Source: JAPLVB01 sp964353635
GTDB lineage: Archaea; Aenigmatarchaeota; Aenigmatarchaeia; QMZP01
Length of the DNA: 60,973 bases
Reading direction: 5' to 3'
NCBI GenBank assembly: GCA_964353635.1
Contig: CAYGVS010000003.1
Location: 1 to 60,973 of the forward strand
Part shown: positions 59,878 through 60,973 of the stretch, piece after piece
Position numbering within the stretch: position 1 is the stretch's first letter
Layout: every line of letters starts with the position of its first letter
Notes under the pieces: generated by a model
Database searches by the model: none
What the model was told of the DNA's origin: nothing
Seen by the model: only the letters and a program-made list of their open reading frames with translations
Position numbers and translations under genes: made by a program

Positions 59878-60885
59878 ATGGGATGGGAAGATACAAGGGT
59901 GCTGGTGACCGGAGCAACAGGCTTCCTGGGCTCGTGGCTGACCGAAAGGCTTGTTAAAGAAGGTGCTATAGTTACGGTTCTCGTACAGGATAAGTGTACT
60001 CGAAGGCAGGTTCTGGATCATATTTCAGGAAAACTCAAGGTGATTCATGGGGATATAAGGGATGGCAAGGCAGTTTCTGACTCCTTGGATAGCCAGGAAG
60101 TGGTATTCCACCTTGCGGCAATAACCCAGGTAATATATGCAATTAGGAACCCTATTGAGACTTTCGAGGTCAACCTGACAGGGACGCTCAACATCCTTGA
60201 GGCCCTGAGGAAGAAGGAGCAGGAATCGTTCCTAGTCTACATGAGCACGGACAAGGTCTATGGTGAGCCTTCGAGGCTACCTATAGAGGCTGACGACCCG
60301 CTTTCTGCAAAGAGCCCGTATGATGCGAGCAAGCTTGCCGCTGACAGGGCTTGCTACAGCTTCCACAAGACCTACGGGACAAAGGTCTCGATTGCAAGGA
60401 GCTCCAACATATATGGGGGAAGGGAGGCCAATGAGCTCAGGGCTGTCCCTGATTTCGTAAGGTCTCTCCTAAAATCAGAGCCTCCAATAATAAGGGGAAG
60501 CGGATTGCACGAAAGGGATTATGTCTACGCGGAGGATGTTGCAGACGGACTACTGAAGATAGCAGAGAACCATAAGAAGACCAACGGCCAAGCGTTTGTC
60601 TTCGGAACTGGAAGACCGATCTCTGTAAAGGATCTGGCCAGCTTATGCATCAAGGTTTCCGGAATCAGGATGGAACCAAAGGTCCTGGGGAAACTCACCC
60701 CAGGCGAAATAGACAGGCAATACATATCATACAGGAAGGCCCAGGAAACATTCGGTTGGCAGCCTAAAGTGAGGCTTGAGGAAGGCCTTGCAAGGACCTT
60801 CAACTGGTATAGGGAGAATCCATGGATCGAACAAGTGATAAAGAGTACGTCGGAACGCTACAAAATAAGCTCTTTGGTCTCATGA
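59878..60885 (+). CDS. NDP-sugar 4,6-dehydratase/epimerase-like SDR, 335 aa
   Basis: Extended SDR enzyme: VLVTGATGFLGSWLTERLVK, FHLAAITQVIYAIRNPIETF, MSTDKVYGEPSRLPIEADDP and the catalytic YDASKLAADRACYSFHKTYG with the YxxxK pair; IARSSNIYGGREANELRAV and RGSGLHERDYVYAEDVADGL follow. It is close to CDP-glucose or GDP-mannose 4,6-dehydratases, and the TDKVYG phrase is the dehydratase-type active site (Thr, Asp, Lys). It would make a 4-keto-6-deoxy sugar that the epimerases of the locus could use. It starts from a leaderless-type promoter and is followed by 88 bases of AT-rich sequence to the window end. Confidence 0.83.
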   Translation: MGWEDTRVLVTGATGFLGSWLTERLVKEGAIVTVLVQDKCTRRQVLDHISGKLKVIHGDIRDGKAVSDSLDSQEVVFHLAAITQVIYAIRNPIETFEVNLTGTLNILEALRKKEQESFLVYMSTDKVYGEPSRLPIEADDPLSAKSPYDASKLAADRACYSFHKTYGTKVSIARSSNIYGGREANELRAVPDFVRSLLKSEPPIIRGSGLHERDYVYAEDVADGLLKIAENHKKTNGQAFVFGTGRPISVKDLASLCIKVSGIRMEPKVLGKLTPGEIDRQYISYRKAQETFGWQPKVRLEEGLARTFNWYRENPWIEQVIKSTSERYKISSLVS

Positions 60886-60953
60886 TTCCTCCTATTCCAT
60901 TCGACCGTATATCATTTTTATTATAGATAAAAGACTTTAACAGTCTGGTTTCT

Positions 60954-60973
60954 TTAAGTTTTGCCTCATATAA
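60954..60973 (+). promoter_or_regulatory. Promoter-like repeat, copy 2 (window edge)
   Basis: TTAAGTTTTGC followed by CTCATATAA repeats the element at 59831 with only a two-base swap. It probably drives the next gene outside the window. Confidence 0.45.

Overview
The window is archaeal and dense, with about 50 genes in both orientations, mostly short operons behind TATA-type promoters and many apparently leaderless starts. Archaeal markers are TFB, a group II chaperonin (thermosome), ribosomal protein L21e with RNA polymerase subunit Rpo4 and the DUF655 protein, archaeal Pus10, an XPF-type nuclease with a separate Hef-type helicase, and a heavily interrupted tRNA-Arg. The many giant secreted proteins, class III signal peptide (pilin-like) proteins and orphan surface glycan genes resemble genomes of DPANN-type lineages. 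The exact phylum is not something I can establish from this stretch.

Layout. 1-507 is the 3' end of aspartyl-tRNA synthetase. 518-8226 holds a translationally coupled pair of secreted proteins (2051 aa and 517 aa) on the minus strand. 8336-18543 is a plus-strand cassette of seven small or medium proteins with one N-terminal hydrophobic segment, most with a class III (type IV pilin-like) signal peptide, followed by a 1530-aa Cys-rich secreted protein. 18570-21288 contains a surface-protein gene whose 5' end is duplicated; a HEPN/MNT toxin-antitoxin pair with its own palindromic operators lies between the copies. 21348-23018 is another Cys-rich surface protein. 23078-32050 is mainly informational: tRNA-binding domain protein, XPF nuclease, CTP synthase, MscL, PorD, Hef helicase, MraZ-like protein, TFB, a 55-aa CxxC protein and the thermosome. 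32102-32378 reads as a tRNA-Arg(GCG) with three introns. 32526-37072 runs from a CBS protein through DUF655, Rpo4 and L21e to two Pus10 paralogues; the second is truncated and fused to a nucleotidyltransferase-like domain, and shares a nearly identical 400-bp tract with the first. 37105-41642 holds a coiled-coil protein, an orphan PorA, and a small operon with two more pilin-like proteins. 41704 to the end is a surface glycan locus: UDP-glucose dehydrogenase, sugar nucleotidyltransferase, UDP-xylose synthase-like enzyme, two flippase-like membrane proteins, four soluble-type glycosyltransferases (three GT2, one GT4-like), two PMT/GT39-type membrane glycosyltransferases, three further NDP-sugar epimerases or dehydratases, a methyltransferase and two B12-binding radical SAM enzymes.

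An unexpected layer crosses these regions: at least seven copies of a small hairpin element (9-bp stem, tetraloop, stem arm of the type GAAGnnGAC with compensatory changes) lie at 8775, 21317, 32202, 32390, 32429, 39763 and 39801. Two pairs are tandem with a 38-39 bp period, one copy lies inside the T-loop intron of the tRNA, and one overlaps the porA stop codon. This family, the three-intron tRNA, the Pus10 duplication and fusion, the HEPN/MNT insertion and the chimeric methyltransferase are the items most worth a second look.

Working together, the first third appears to build a glycosylated, disulfide-rich cell envelope with pilin-like filaments or complexes, and the last third makes activated sugars (UDP-glucuronate, UDP-xylose, other NDP-sugars) and transfers them. 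No oligosaccharyltransferase, pilus ATPase or prepilin peptidase is in the window, so these systems must depend on genes elsewhere. All functions are inferred from protein motifs read by eye.
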